A stretch of 64,000 nucleotides of DNA, taken from assembly GCA_947503265.1 (NCBI GenBank), contig CANNDC010000020.1, forward strand, positions 1 through 64,000. The letters are read 5' to 3'. The translations under genes were made by a program, and so were the position numbers. The notes beneath the pieces are model-generated. The model worked only from the letters and a program-made list of their open reading frames with translations. It was not told the DNA's origin and did not search any database. Source of the DNA: an uncultured Alteromonadaceae bacterium. GTDB taxonomy: Bacteria > Pseudomonadota > Gammaproteobacteria > Enterobacterales > Alteromonadaceae. Numbering within the stretch: the first letter of the stretch is position 1; the number at the start of each line of letters is the position of its first letter. Shown here in pieces: positions 1 through 8,493 of the stretch.

Positions 1-159
1 AGATTCGACACCTTTATCAAAACGGGTAACTCTCTACTTTTCAAGAAGATATGTCAGATCTAGTCGGAACTAATACAATTCAACGAATACAGCGGTTGTC
101 CTTATGTGTTTGATTGAGCACTGGCAACGCAATTAACTATCATATCGTTAAAGATGTTT

Positions 160-1614
160 TTATTTCAATTTCACTTCTGAAATCAATTGCTGGTTTACAA
201 CGGGATCATATTCAGGATTAAGCTCAGTCGGGATAGCTGCGCCTATTTGCTGCTGCCAGGTTTGAAGTTTAGCTTTAAGCTCTGCCACCTTCTTTGGATA
301 TTGATCTGCAAGGTTGTTTTGTTCTGATGTGTCTTTGCTTAGGTCGTATAGTTCAAATTCATTGTTTTCAAAGTATTGGATCAGTTTCCAGTCTCCACTC
401 AGAATTGAGCTACCTGGACGTGTTCTAAATAAAGGATCTTGCCCTTGGTCTGTTGGTGCATGGTGGGCTTGCAAATAAACCGGAAAATGCCAAAACAGAT
501 CGCGTTCGGCAATTTTTTCTTGCCCTAATAAGTGTGAGCTTAAATCGGCGCCGTCTAATACTTGCTTAGGTTGCTCTGCATTCGTAAGCGTTAAAAGCGT
601 TGGGTAAAAGTCGGCATTAACCACTCGTGTATGGTCAAGACCGGGTTTGATTTTTTCTGGCCAGCGAACGACCAGTGGTACACGCAATCCGCCTTCATAA
701 TAAGAGCCTTTGCCACCGCGCAGAGGCGTCGGGAATGAAGACATTCGGTAACCACCGTTATCTGAGGTAAAGATAACGAGGGTATTGTCTGCTAAATTTT
801 CTGACTCCAACATATCCAGAATACGGCCAACATTTTCGTCCATATGTTCAACCATGGCAGCATAGGTCGCTTGTTTCTTATCTCTTATACCCTTGTCATG
901 ATATTTTTTCACCTTATCGACAACAGCTTGATAAGGTGTATGAACGGTGTAATAAGGTATATAAGCAAAAAATGGTTGGTCTTTTGTCGACTTAACCCAG
1001 CTGATCACTTCATTGGTTAACCGCTCCGTTAAGTATTCACCTTTTGGTCCATCTTTAATATTCGGTAAATTATAGGGGCTGAAGTAATGGAAAGTCATAC
1101 CTTGGTGGCTACCTGCGACGTTCACATCAAAACCTTGTTTATCGGGATCTGCACCTAAATGCCATTTGCCGAATGTACCTGTGGCATAACCCGCGGTTTT
1201 AAGCGACTCGGCTAACGTGATCACGTCAGTGGTGATGCCGCGTTTGTTTTTAATCGGAATAAGCTTACGCGTTTTGGTATTGCCCCGAGCAGAAGGCGAT
1301 ACAGTATAAACACCATGGCGTGGCCCATATTGGCCTGACATCAATACCGCTCGGCTGGGTGCACAGTTAGCTGCACCAGCATAAGCATGATCAAAACGTA
1401 AACCTTGCTGTGCCAGAGCATCAACATTTGGGGTTTCAAATAAATCTGTGGTTTGGTTATAACCAACATCTGACCAACCCAAATCATCTATTACAATCAT
1501 AATGATATTTGGCTTGGTTTGATTATCTTGAGGCGCCAAGCTTGAAGAGGCTGGTTTGCCGCCACAGGCTGTTAGCGTAAAAGTTAAAATCAATAACAAA
1601 GCATGGAATTTCAT
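160..1614 (-). CDS. Lipoprotein sulfatase (S1 family, arylsulfatase-like)
   Basis: Predicted type I sulfatase hydrolysing sulfate esters, probably on a sulfated polysaccharide or its oligosaccharides, anchored in the periplasm or outer membrane. The protein is 484 aa. A lipobox ending at Cys17 (LTAC) follows a hydrophobic stretch. An N-terminal metal-binding Asp pair is at D43-D44. The sulfatase signature CAPSR has Cys84 as the residue converted to formylglycine, followed by SGQYGPRHG. TSDNGG further on is typical of the second metal site. I chose the start at 1614 because the signal peptide begins there and an AAGAAGAG purine stretch lies 10 nt upstream; an in-frame start at 1671 would add 19 residues and overlap the upstream gene. 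It is the last gene of a leftward three-sulfatase operon. The exact substrate cannot be read from the sequence. Confidence 0.9.
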   Translation of the reverse strand: MKFHALLLILTFTLTACGGKPASSSLAPQDNQTKPNIIMIVIDDLGWSDVGYNQTTDLFETPNVDALAQQGLRFDHAYAGAANCAPSRAVLMSGQYGPRHGVYTVSPSARGNTKTRKLIPIKNKRGITTDVITLAESLKTAGYATGTFGKWHLGADPDKQGFDVNVAGSHQGMTFHYFSPYNLPNIKDGPKGEYLTERLTNEVISWVKSTKDQPFFAYIPYYTVHTPYQAVVDKVKKYHDKGIRDKKQATYAAMVEHMDENVGRILDMLESENLADNTLVIFTSDNGGYRMSSFPTPLRGGKGSYYEGGLRVPLVVRWPEKIKPGLDHTRVVNADFYPTLLTLTNAEQPKQVLDGADLSSHLLGQEKIAERDLFWHFPVYLQAHHAPTDQGQDPLFRTRPGSSILSGDWKLIQYFENNEFELYDLSKDTSEQNNLADQYPKKVAELKAKLQTWQQQIGAAIPTELNPEYDPVVNQQLISEVKLK

Positions 1615-1655
1615 AGATTGTACACTCTTCTTTTTAATGATTGACGGGTTTTCAA

Positions 1656-3128
1656 CTATTTGTTTAACCAATGCTCAACAACTAAATAGTCTGCTGGTTT
1701 CAAAATGTTTTGGTGTTCTTTAGCAACACTTGTTCTGTGTGGTGGCTTATTTTGGTCCAATTTAAACGTGGGCGCAGTAATAATCGGCACATAACCTAGG
1801 CGTTCATCTAGAAAATCATCTTGCGACTTCATCCAACTAAACAGCTGGTTTTTTAACCGCTCTTTTACACCCTGTAAGTCTGCTTTTTCGATCAGGTTTA
1901 TTTGTTCAAAAGGGTCACGTTCTAAGTCGTAGAGTTCTTCAAAGTCTTCATTTTTGTGTCTTTCAGCCCCTTGACGTAAAAATACATTGATATTCGGGTT
2001 ATCGGTCAGGTTTTGTTGTAAAACTTCTAGGGCATTAAAGTTGCGAATATATTTATAGCGTTTGTCGCGGATCATACGTGAAGGAAAAACGCGCGCGTTG
2101 ATAATATTTTGACTTGTGCGCACCCCGTAAACGTACTGGTGAATTGCTTCGTCTTTACCTTCTAAGAGCGACAAAAAGCTTTTGCCATCCATACTTGGAT
2201 CCGGCTTGCCACCAGCAGCATCGATAAAGGTTGGCAAGACATCCGTATAGTGGATCAGCTGATCAGAATGTGAACCTGGTTTAATTACGTTAGGCCAGCG
2301 CACCACAAAAGGTACGTTTAAACCGATATCTTTCACAGTAAATTTACCGGAAACGCCATGATCAGCACTGTAAATAAACAAGGTATTGTCAGTTAAATGG
2401 GTATCAACCAGATCAAGCACCCGTTCAAGCTGGGTATTGTCTTCTTCAATGCTGCGATAATATCCGGCTCTTTTTTTGATATAGGCCAAATCGTTTTTTA
2501 AGTGAGCATCATAGGGATGAAACTTCAGGTTTTCCGCTTTCGGCTCTTTAACGTCAAAATACTTTCCGTGTGGATATTTCGAGGTAATAAACATCACAAA
2601 AGGTTTATTTGCCGACTGGAAATATTTTTCGATATTTTCAAGTGGAATATAGTCACGCGGCACGCCTTCTTTAGGTACCGGCTCCCATTCTTGATCCCAG
2701 TCGTAAACACTCGCTGGTTTAACATGGCTTTTGCCCGCTAACACGACTTCGTAGCCTAAGGCTCGCATTTGTTTGGTTACCGAAGAAATATTTGGTCGTG
2801 TTGGAGTGTGGTTGGCAAATGCGCCATTTTTAAGTGGATATTTACCGGTGAAAAGCTGAGTTCTACTTGGCGCACAAATCGCTTGAGCAGTAAAAGCGAG
2901 GTCAAAATACATGCCTTCTTTCGCTAAACGATCTATCGCTGACGTGTGTACTTTTTCGTTGCCATAAATGCCGTAATCGGTAATGTCTTGATCATCGGCT
3001 AAATAGAAAATGATGTTTGGGCGACTATTGTGGCTAGTGGAAATACTCTCATTTTTTGATTGCGCACAGCTTAATAGCATCAGAATGTGCGAACCTACCA
3101 ACAAAGTCAGTATTGTGTTTTTGTTCAT
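1656..3128 (-). CDS. Lipoprotein sulfatase (S1 family)
   Basis: Second sulfatase of the operon, 490 aa, about 41 bp upstream of the next one. The N-terminus is a lipoprotein signal (hydrophobic core, then LLSC). It is followed by NIIFYLADDQD, the metal-binding Asp cluster, and CAPSR with Cys85 as the formylglycine precursor, then TGKYPLKNG. SADHGVSGK is the second metal-site region. The start at 3128 places the signal peptide at the N-terminus; the open frame continues to 3185 with residues that do not look like an export signal. Sequence style (RDPFEQINL near the C-terminus) is that of heparan- or alginate-type sulfatases in polysaccharide-utilisation loci, but substrate assignment needs subfamily phylogeny. 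Confidence 0.9.
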   Translation of the reverse strand: MNKNTILTLLVGSHILMLLSCAQSKNESISTSHNSRPNIIFYLADDQDITDYGIYGNEKVHTSAIDRLAKEGMYFDLAFTAQAICAPSRTQLFTGKYPLKNGAFANHTPTRPNISSVTKQMRALGYEVVLAGKSHVKPASVYDWDQEWEPVPKEGVPRDYIPLENIEKYFQSANKPFVMFITSKYPHGKYFDVKEPKAENLKFHPYDAHLKNDLAYIKKRAGYYRSIEEDNTQLERVLDLVDTHLTDNTLFIYSADHGVSGKFTVKDIGLNVPFVVRWPNVIKPGSHSDQLIHYTDVLPTFIDAAGGKPDPSMDGKSFLSLLEGKDEAIHQYVYGVRTSQNIINARVFPSRMIRDKRYKYIRNFNALEVLQQNLTDNPNINVFLRQGAERHKNEDFEELYDLERDPFEQINLIEKADLQGVKERLKNQLFSWMKSQDDFLDERLGYVPIITAPTFKLDQNKPPHRTSVAKEHQNILKPADYLVVEHWLNK

Positions 3129-3220
3129 GTTAAACCTTGTTGCTTTCAATCCTACCCTTGGTCTGCATTTTCTGCTCAGTAGCACCTACGCTCAGTTTCG
3201 TCCAATAGCACCAAGTCTAT

Positions 3221-4699
3221 CTAATGAGTGCGACATTGCTGTTTGTTTATACAAGCACTTAATTGCGCACGCAAATTAGCGGCGATTGCTTGATAACTCG
3301 GCTCATCAACCACGTTTTTCGTTTCGTGGGGATCTTTCTTATGATCAAATAACATTTCTTCAATTTGATTGTCGTTAGTTGTATAAGAGGTAAAAATATA
3401 GTCTGAAGTGACGACCGAATCCCCTTTTTTAAAGCGACTATAAATTTGTTTTTTATGGGTTAGCGCTGGTTTTTTTAGTACATCGGCGAAACTTTCGCCT
3501 GCCAAATTCACTGGTGGTGAAACTTGAGTAATTTCTGACAGAGTTGGAAATACATCAACTAGCTCTACCAGTGCGTTTGTTTGCTGGTTCTTAGCTATAT
3601 TAGGACCAGAAACAATCATAGGAATTCGCAATGAGGTATCAAGCATATTGTGTTTAGTCCAGAAGTTATGTTCACCCAACTGAAATCCATGATCGCTCAC
3701 CATGATAATGGTGGTGTTGTCGCGAATACCTAAACTATCAATTTTTTGCACGACTTGGCCTATAAGGGCGTCGATATAACTCACAGATGCGTAGTAGCCC
3801 TGTAGTGATGACACATGAAAAGCATTGCTGTTGTATTGATAGTTTTTAAAGTGGTAAGTACCAATTTCATTTGAACCTCGCAATGAATCAGGCGCTGATT
3901 CTGGTTTGCTACGGTGGAAAAAAGGACTGAATTTTTCTCGTGGATGTAAGTCATAATATTTTTTCGGCGCAAAGAATGGTAAGTGCGGACGAATAAAACC
4001 GACGCTTAAAAAGAATGGCTGTTGTTTATCAGCGAGCTTGGTTAATGCTTTGAGGGCTTTTTGTTTTACCTTTCCATCTGGGTAAGCATTATCATCAACA
4101 TCTGCGATTTCATACCATGGACCTCTGCCAGGCTGATTTGGATTTTTATTCGGAATTACAAAGGTATTAGATTCGGGGTTTAAGGAAGTAGTGTGAGGCA
4201 GACCGGAGGTTTGGACTTTTTCACTCCAACTGACGGCAGCTAAATCTTGGCTGGTATGAAAAATTTTACCAATCGCCATCGTATAATAACCAGACTCCCG
4301 CAATATTTGTGGTAATGACTTAGCGCCAGGCACATCTTTTTCAGCCATCGCTCTATAGTCAATAAATCTATCTTTCGTCGGCCTAAGTCCGGTGAGCATA
4401 CTGGCACGAGAAGCACCGCATACTGGTACGTTGGCATAAGCTTGGGTAAAGGTGACTCCTTGCTTGGCTAGAGCATCGATATTTGGTGTATATGCATTGG
4501 TGTCGCCATACGCGCCGATTACTGGACGTAAATCATCGACAATTATCAATACGATATTTTGTTTTGCTTGCTGAGTAGAAATCGCCTTATTGACTTGCGA
4601 TTTGTTGGCTGTTTCTGATGAAGTACATGCGCTAGCAAGATACGTTGATAGCACAACCATAAGACATCTTACTACTAGACATGGTTTAATCGTTTTCAA
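3221..4699 (-). CDS. Lipoprotein sulfatase (iduronate-2-sulfatase-like, CxASR type)
   Basis: First gene of the leftward sulfatase operon, 492 aa. Resembles iduronate-2-sulfatase-like S1 enzymes: IVDDLRPVIGAYG, then VCGASRASMLTGLRP, HKKDPHETKN near the C-terminus. The active-site motif is C-G-A-S-R (Cys94), with Ala in the usual Pro position; this variant is accepted by formylglycine-generating machinery in known families. The N-terminus ends in LASAC, a lipobox. The start is TTG at 4699, supported by a GGGGAG Shine-Dalgarno 6 nt upstream; the next ATG would leave too short a signal peptide. The gap to the next sulfatase is 92 bp. No formylglycine-generating enzyme or transporter for the substrate is visible in the window. 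Confidence 0.88.
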   Translation of the reverse strand: MKTIKPCLVVRCLMVVLSTYLASACTSSETANKSQVNKAISTQQAKQNIVLIIVDDLRPVIGAYGDTNAYTPNIDALAKQGVTFTQAYANVPVCGASRASMLTGLRPTKDRFIDYRAMAEKDVPGAKSLPQILRESGYYTMAIGKIFHTSQDLAAVSWSEKVQTSGLPHTTSLNPESNTFVIPNKNPNQPGRGPWYEIADVDDNAYPDGKVKQKALKALTKLADKQQPFFLSVGFIRPHLPFFAPKKYYDLHPREKFSPFFHRSKPESAPDSLRGSNEIGTYHFKNYQYNSNAFHVSSLQGYYASVSYIDALIGQVVQKIDSLGIRDNTTIIMVSDHGFQLGEHNFWTKHNMLDTSLRIPMIVSGPNIAKNQQTNALVELVDVFPTLSEITQVSPPVNLAGESFADVLKKPALTHKKQIYSRFKKGDSVVTSDYIFTSYTTNDNQIEEMLFDHKKDPHETKNVVDEPSYQAIAANLRAQLSACINKQQCRTH

Positions 4700-4842
4700 T
4701 AACTGCTCCCCATTCTCTCAATACAGGCCTTTATTTGACCAAATTAGCCTATATTCAAGGTTATCAACAGTACTAAATTGCAGAGTCCCATTGCGTTTTT
4801 TTATTAACAATTTTTTAAAGGTGGGCTTTGTAGCGCCCGCAG

Positions 4843-5070
4843 TTATGGATAAACAAGCGACAGGACGTCTGGGTTAACGGGGTTCGAGATTTTTATTATT
4901 TGAGAGTTTAAATGTTGTGCTTTCGATACAATATTGACTTTCAATTGGCCTATGTATATTTGCTCTTCTGCTGAAAAGTCATTGGTCTTGATTAGATCTT
5001 GAATAAAAGATTCTGCTGTTAAAGTGGACAGCACTATTTGCGTAAAATTAGAAAGTAATCTTGCCAACAA
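4843..5070 (-). other. Weak open frame, possible gene remnant
   Basis: Leftward open frame of 75 codons from a TTG, with no Shine-Dalgarno nearby. The frame stays open upstream to about 5133 without an ATG or GTG. The predicted protein has a natural-looking composition (acidic and hydrophobic residues mixed, ending NPVNPDVLSLVYP) but I recognise no family. It may be the 3' end of a gene whose start was lost at the island junction, or chance. Confidence 0.2.
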
Positions 5071-5140
5071 TTTTTTATCTATTGCACAAGTTTCCTCAAA
5101 ATCAGCTATTAACGTAATCGTTGGCTTTCTTATTTAGTAA

Positions 5141-5159
5141 CAGGACCGTTTCGGTCCTG
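5141..5159. repeat. Perfect 8-bp palindrome with 3-nt loop
   Basis: CAGGACCG, TTT, CGGTCCTG. The stem is strong but no T-run follows on either strand, so a rho-independent terminator is not clearly supported. It could be an operator or a leftover of a mobile element end; it lies 48 bp left of an att-like site. Confidence 0.5.
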
Positions 5160-5206
5160 AATTAGGCGCTAAAATTGGCTTTTTAGTGAATATATAAAAA
5201 CTAATC

Positions 5207-5225
5207 ATTCAATATTCGGGAGCTG
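5207..5225. repeat. att-like sequence, third copy of the yicC 3'-end site
   Basis: ATTCAATATTCGGGAGCTG matches the island att site at 27415-27433 at 17 of 19 positions. Read leftward it would encode ...PNIE-stop, like the YicC C-terminus. The match does not extend into yicC coding sequence, as expected of an att core rather than a gene duplication. It defines the possible left end of an AbiE-carrying segment ending at 7537. Confidence 0.55.
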
Positions 5226-5446
5226 TTTATCGAGAGTTGGTATTAAGCTTTTAATATAAATATCTTAAGACTGCCTTGAATCACATAGGCACCTATTCAG
5301 TCCCATTTACACTTATGTGTTTGATTTATTCGATGGTCTTTCTTCTAAATCATTTTTCTGCAAAATAAACAGCAGGATTGCCTTTTTCATAAATTGAAAT
5401 CGATTCTATTGATTGGCTCCACCTTTCTTGTTCATTATTTATAGGT

Positions 5447-5529
5447 GTTCAATATTTATGAACGAACAATAATGTTGAACAAATGGTTGTATTTTGTTCA
5501 TTTTGGTTTATTGTTCATTGTTATTGAAC
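5447..5529. promoter_or_regulatory. Paired palindromic operators upstream of abiEi-like gene
   Basis: Two palindromes with identical architecture, GTTCA-N7-TGAAC, lie at 5447-5463 and 5513-5529, 66 bp apart. Extra GTTCA or GAAC half-sites occur between and after them. AbiE antitoxins of the AbiEi type are known to bind inverted repeats in their own promoter, so autoregulation by the downstream antitoxin is the likely role (inference). Confidence 0.6.
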
Positions 5530-5573
5530 GATAAGAAAAAATGAACAAGCAAAAATATAAGCGAACATGAGTT

Positions 5574-6641
5574 ATGGACATGGTGAAAGAAAAAGGCATA
5601 GTTAACACAGCAGTGGAGCAGCTCAATAAGCAAACAAAACTCGGAGCTGAGCTAACATTTCTTGAGCGTGATCTTACGAAAAACCTTACAAAAACCACTG
5701 CAAAAGAAGTGGATAGACAACTTGCGCTGCCAAAAACCCAAACGACACTCAATATCGAATGTAAAAAGTGGATCAATAAAGCAAACCTGCCAAGACTAAT
5801 ACTTCAAATGAAAGCTTACGATCCCGACCTTCAAACTATGCTCGTAACAGACTATGTTAACCCCAACCTCGCAGAGCAGTTAAAAGAACAAGGCATTCAA
5901 TTCCTAGATACCGCTGGTAATGCATTTATCAATCAACTACCCGTCTACATCGACATACAAGGGAATAAGCCAGCAAAGTCACATCAGGACGTCACATTAA
6001 CAAAACAAATTGGAAAAGCGTTTCAACCCAAAGGGATGAAAGTCGTTTTTATGCTGTTAACTCAGCCTGAGTTGGTAAACGCGCCTATGAGGACAATTGC
6101 TGACACTGCGGAGGTCGCTCTTGGGACTGTCAAACAAGTTATGGACGACCTGCACTACCAGAGATTTATTGTACAAAAAGGCGAAAAAGGGAAAGTAGTG
6201 GCAGATAAAAATGCCCTGCTCGATAAATGGCTAGATGCTTACCCTGAAAATATGCAAGCCAAGTTTAATCAAACCTTATATGCAACTAGCAACCCTGAAC
6301 AATTGAAGGCGATTGATGCTGGTGATTATGGTGGGCTTTGGGGTGGAGAACTTGCTGCCGAGCGATATGATCACTATCTAAATGCCAAAGACTTTTTGAT
6401 TTATCTAGTACCATATCAAAAGCAAGCTTTTCTGAGAGCTGCCCGATTAAGAAAGCCTGCTGTCAATGAAGTAATAGACCATAAAGTCATGGTAGTCGAG
6501 CCACCTTTTGAAAATAAGAAAATACAAGGTGAACAAGCAGGCTTAGCACATCCATTGTTGGTGTATGCCAATCTAGTCACCAGCACTGACCCGAGAAATA
6601 TGGATGCGGCAAAGAGGCTGTATGATGAATACCTTGCTTAA
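5574..6641 (+). CDS. AbiEi-family type IV antitoxin-like protein
   Basis: 355 aa, first gene of a two-gene type IV (AbiE-like) toxin-antitoxin or abortive infection system. It looks like the COG4861-type AbiEi branch. The middle part contains a probable winged helix-turn-helix (about residues 150-205, including RTIADTAEVALGTVKQVM) suited to operator binding. The C-terminal part (YGGLWGGELAAERYDHYL onward) is characteristic of this branch. Two ATGs at 5574 and 5580 compete; GAG at 5569-5571 is better spaced for 5580. It overlaps the next gene by 20 bp, indicating translational coupling. It lies outside the main island repeats but between two att-like sequences. Confidence 0.75.
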   Translation: MDMVKEKGIVNTAVEQLNKQTKLGAELTFLERDLTKNLTKTTAKEVDRQLALPKTQTTLNIECKKWINKANLPRLILQMKAYDPDLQTMLVTDYVNPNLAEQLKEQGIQFLDTAGNAFINQLPVYIDIQGNKPAKSHQDVTLTKQIGKAFQPKGMKVVFMLLTQPELVNAPMRTIADTAEVALGTVKQVMDDLHYQRFIVQKGEKGKVVADKNALLDKWLDAYPENMQAKFNQTLYATSNPEQLKAIDAGDYGGLWGGELAAERYDHYLNAKDFLIYLVPYQKQAFLRAARLRKPAVNEVIDHKVMVVEPPFENKKIQGEQAGLAHPLLVYANLVTSTDPRNMDAAKRLYDEYLA

Positions 6642-7497
6642 AATACTTGATATTGTAGACAAACTTCCAGAAGGATTAGTCGAGCTTTATCAAATTGTTG
6701 ATGAGCACACGACTGCCTTGGGAATTCCATATTTAGTGGTAGGTGCGACTGCCAGGGATATAGTCTTGGTACATGGATACAATGCCAATATTGAGCGCGG
6801 TACGCGAGATGTAGATTTTGGTATTCAAGTGCAAACATGGGAGCAATTTGATCAGTTAAAAGCCCGTTTGCTTGAGTCAGGCTTTGTGCAACACAAAGAT
6901 AAAGTCCACCAGTTGAACATGATTGATTCAAGCAATATGCCATGGGAAATCGACATTGTGCCCTTTGGTGAAATCGAACGCAGTACAAAGCAAATTGCTT
7001 GGCCCCCAGAACAAGACTTTGTTATGAATGTAATGGGATTCAGAGAGGCATTCGAAAATACGTTAACGGTGAAGATCGCAGAATCCCCTGAGCTGCAAAT
7101 CAAAGTGGCGTCTCCCGCAGGCATGCTCATTCTAAAGTTGATCTCATGGTTAGAACGAGGTTCAGAAATACGAAAGAAAGACGCGACAGATATCTATTAC
7201 CTAGTTAAACACTACGCAAAAATTCCAGAAGTACTTAACGCTCTCTATGATCAAGGATTTATGGAAACGCAAAGCTATGAAGAACTTGCTGCCAGCGCAA
7301 TGAAAATAGCACAGGATGCCAAATGCATTGCATCACCTGATGCTGTCGCATTTATCAATGAGCGACTATTTGCCGATGAGCGTATTGTAGATAACCTTGT
7401 TTTGGATATCAGTCGCAGCCAGCAAACTACGTATGAAGAAGCAGAAAAATTACTGAACGTAATGAAGCAGCAGTTTGAAAACACTAAAACATTCTGA
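6622..7497 (+). CDS. AbiEii-like nucleotidyltransferase toxin
   Basis: 291 aa, predicted nucleotidyltransferase partner of the upstream AbiEi-like protein. The fold signature is GATARD (41-46) followed by RDVDFG, with D63 and D65 as metal-binding carboxylates, and WEIDIVPFG supplying a likely third acidic residue. AbiEii-type toxins transfer nucleotides to cellular RNA targets and are neutralised without direct protein contact by the antitoxin (family knowledge). The start at 6622 follows AAAGAGG at about 6 nt; an upstream in-frame ATG at 6604 lacks this. It is longer than minimal MNT proteins, with a helical C-terminal half (about 150-291). Confidence 0.75.
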   Translation: MMNTLLKILDIVDKLPEGLVELYQIVDEHTTALGIPYLVVGATARDIVLVHGYNANIERGTRDVDFGIQVQTWEQFDQLKARLLESGFVQHKDKVHQLNMIDSSNMPWEIDIVPFGEIERSTKQIAWPPEQDFVMNVMGFREAFENTLTVKIAESPELQIKVASPAGMLILKLISWLERGSEIRKKDATDIYYLVKHYAKIPEVLNALYDQGFMETQSYEELAASAMKIAQDAKCIASPDAVAFINERLFADERIVDNLVLDISRSQQTTYEEAEKLLNVMKQQFENTKTF

Positions 7498-7536
7498 CAC
7501 ATTGTGAGATAAGGGATTTCTTGGACTAAACCCTAC

Positions 7537-7553
7537 TCAATATTCTGGATCTG
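7537..7553. repeat. att site, left end of the mobilizable element
   Basis: TCAATATTCTGGATCTG, identical over 17 bp to 27417-27433; allowing one mismatch the match runs 7534-7553 against 27414-27433. Read leftward this copy ends ...AATATTGAG TAG, i.e. it preserves the YicC C-terminal codons with a different Glu codon and stop. It is therefore the probable remains of the pre-insertion yicC end. Confidence 0.85.
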
Positions 7554-7638
7554 AATAATAAACAATAAAATATAGTCATATTATACAAATGTTTAATATA
7601 TTTACTAGCGCATTATTAATTATTAGTAATACCTTATG

Positions 7639-8358
7639 TCATACTCTGTTTTCCTTAATTAACTGTTGATGTAAGATACTAATACGCGCCTCAGATAAAT
7701 TGAACTCACTCGCTAATCGTTTATTGATATGCTCTATTTTTTCCTGCTTCATTTCATTTATTCGTTCAGCCAGCCTATCTCTGAGCTCTTTGTTTTCCCC
7801 CTCCCCCTTAACCCTTTCTCTATTCACTGTCATATATACCTCATGCCTAGCTAGCATTTCAAAAAGACCCTTTAACCAAGCCTTATCGTTATCAATTTCA
7901 AAAGGTATATCTGACAGACGTTCATGATTGAACTCCTTATCCAATACCATCATGACGGCCTTAGTAAAATTTTCCTTATTTGATAGCTTAAGATCGCTCA
8001 AGACGCTTATTTTGCGGTATGTCTTCGTATAATACTTTGACTTATTGAGGATAATCTTGACCAGGGTGTTAAAGCTTTTCTGACTACTTGCCTTTCTGAT
8101 AAATTCATCATCGGGTACGCCTTTTAACTTAAGAACCTGCGATGAAAGAAATGAATAATAGTTTTTTTTGTTTTGGTCATTACCGACGTAGATATCCTTT
8201 TTTTCAAGAGCTTTGATGAGCCTTCGCTTATGTTTTTGATGTGTTGTTCTTGTGTCGCCACTAGCCTTATGTGCAATGCAAAAGAAACTTACCCGCAAAG
8301 GCTGCTGTGGATAATCACTCACAGGACGCCAACATAAGACACAAAACTTACTCCTCAA
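7639..8358 (-). CDS. Unknown protein with N-terminal Cys/His zinc-ribbon-like motif
   Basis: 239 aa, no family recognised. The N-terminus has C6-x2-C9-x17-C27-x2-H30, a plausible zinc site. The rest is basic and helical, and the C-terminal 60 residues are strongly charged (RDRLAERINEMKQEKIEHINKR), probably coiled coil, ending in a helix-turn-helix-like stretch NLSEARISILHQQLI. The start is TTG at 8358, supported by AAGGAG 6 nt upstream; no ATG would keep the Cys motif. It is divergent from the alpA operon across a 165-bp region with inverted repeats, so it may be a regulator or a relaxosome accessory (inference). Confidence 0.6.
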   Translation of the reverse strand: MRSKFCVLCWRPVSDYPQQPLRVSFFCIAHKASGDTRTTHQKHKRRLIKALEKKDIYVGNDQNKKNYYSFLSSQVLKLKGVPDDEFIRKASSQKSFNTLVKIILNKSKYYTKTYRKISVLSDLKLSNKENFTKAVMMVLDKEFNHERLSDIPFEIDNDKAWLKGLFEMLARHEVYMTVNRERVKGEGENKELRDRLAERINEMKQEKIEHINKRLASEFNLSEARISILHQQLIKENRV

Positions 8359-8442
8359 ATCTTACTCCTTTAAAAAAATTGCTAACTAACAATAAGAATA
8401 TACCTATCTGAGTACAATTAATAGCATTTGTGATTTTCTCCT

Positions 8443-8493
8443 TATTATCAGAAGAACTGAGATAATATATTTTCATGAATCACATGGATTCAT
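8443..8493. promoter_or_regulatory. Inverted repeats upstream of alpA
   Basis: Two inverted repeats lie in the divergent region: TATTATC / GATAATA (8443-8449 and 8461-8467) and ATGAATC-ACATG-GATTCAT (8475-8493, perfect 7-bp arms). They are candidates for operators of AlpA or the divergent zinc-ribbon protein. The region is also a candidate oriT because it borders the mobilization operon. No nick motif can be assigned by eye. Confidence 0.4.

Larger units (their letters stand above)
4700..5573. other. Gene-poor, AT-rich junction region
   Basis: About 870 bp between the sulfatase operon and the AbiE-like pair. It holds the sulfatase promoter region, one weak leftward open frame (4843-5070), a perfect short palindrome (5141-5159), an att-like sequence (5207-5225) and palindromic operators near the right end. 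No convincing full gene is seen. Its composition and the att-like site fit an old insertion boundary. Confidence 0.6.

Noticed and set aside
1..159. Left edge sequence
   Set aside because: No open frame, hairpin or repeat that I can support; it is too short to interpret.
5574..7497. AbiE-like pair as cargo of the 19.9-kb element
   Set aside because: It lies outside the 17-bp direct repeats that bound the element, so it is reported as a neighbouring unit instead.
6638..7502. Several minus-strand open frames across the AbiEii-like gene
   Set aside because: All are antisense to a well-supported nucleotidyltransferase coding sequence and have low-complexity Ser/Cys-rich translations.
7498..7640. 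tRNA gene at the island's left junction
   Set aside because: P4-type integrases often use tRNA genes, but no cloverleaf or tRNA 3' end is present; the target is the yicC 3' end.
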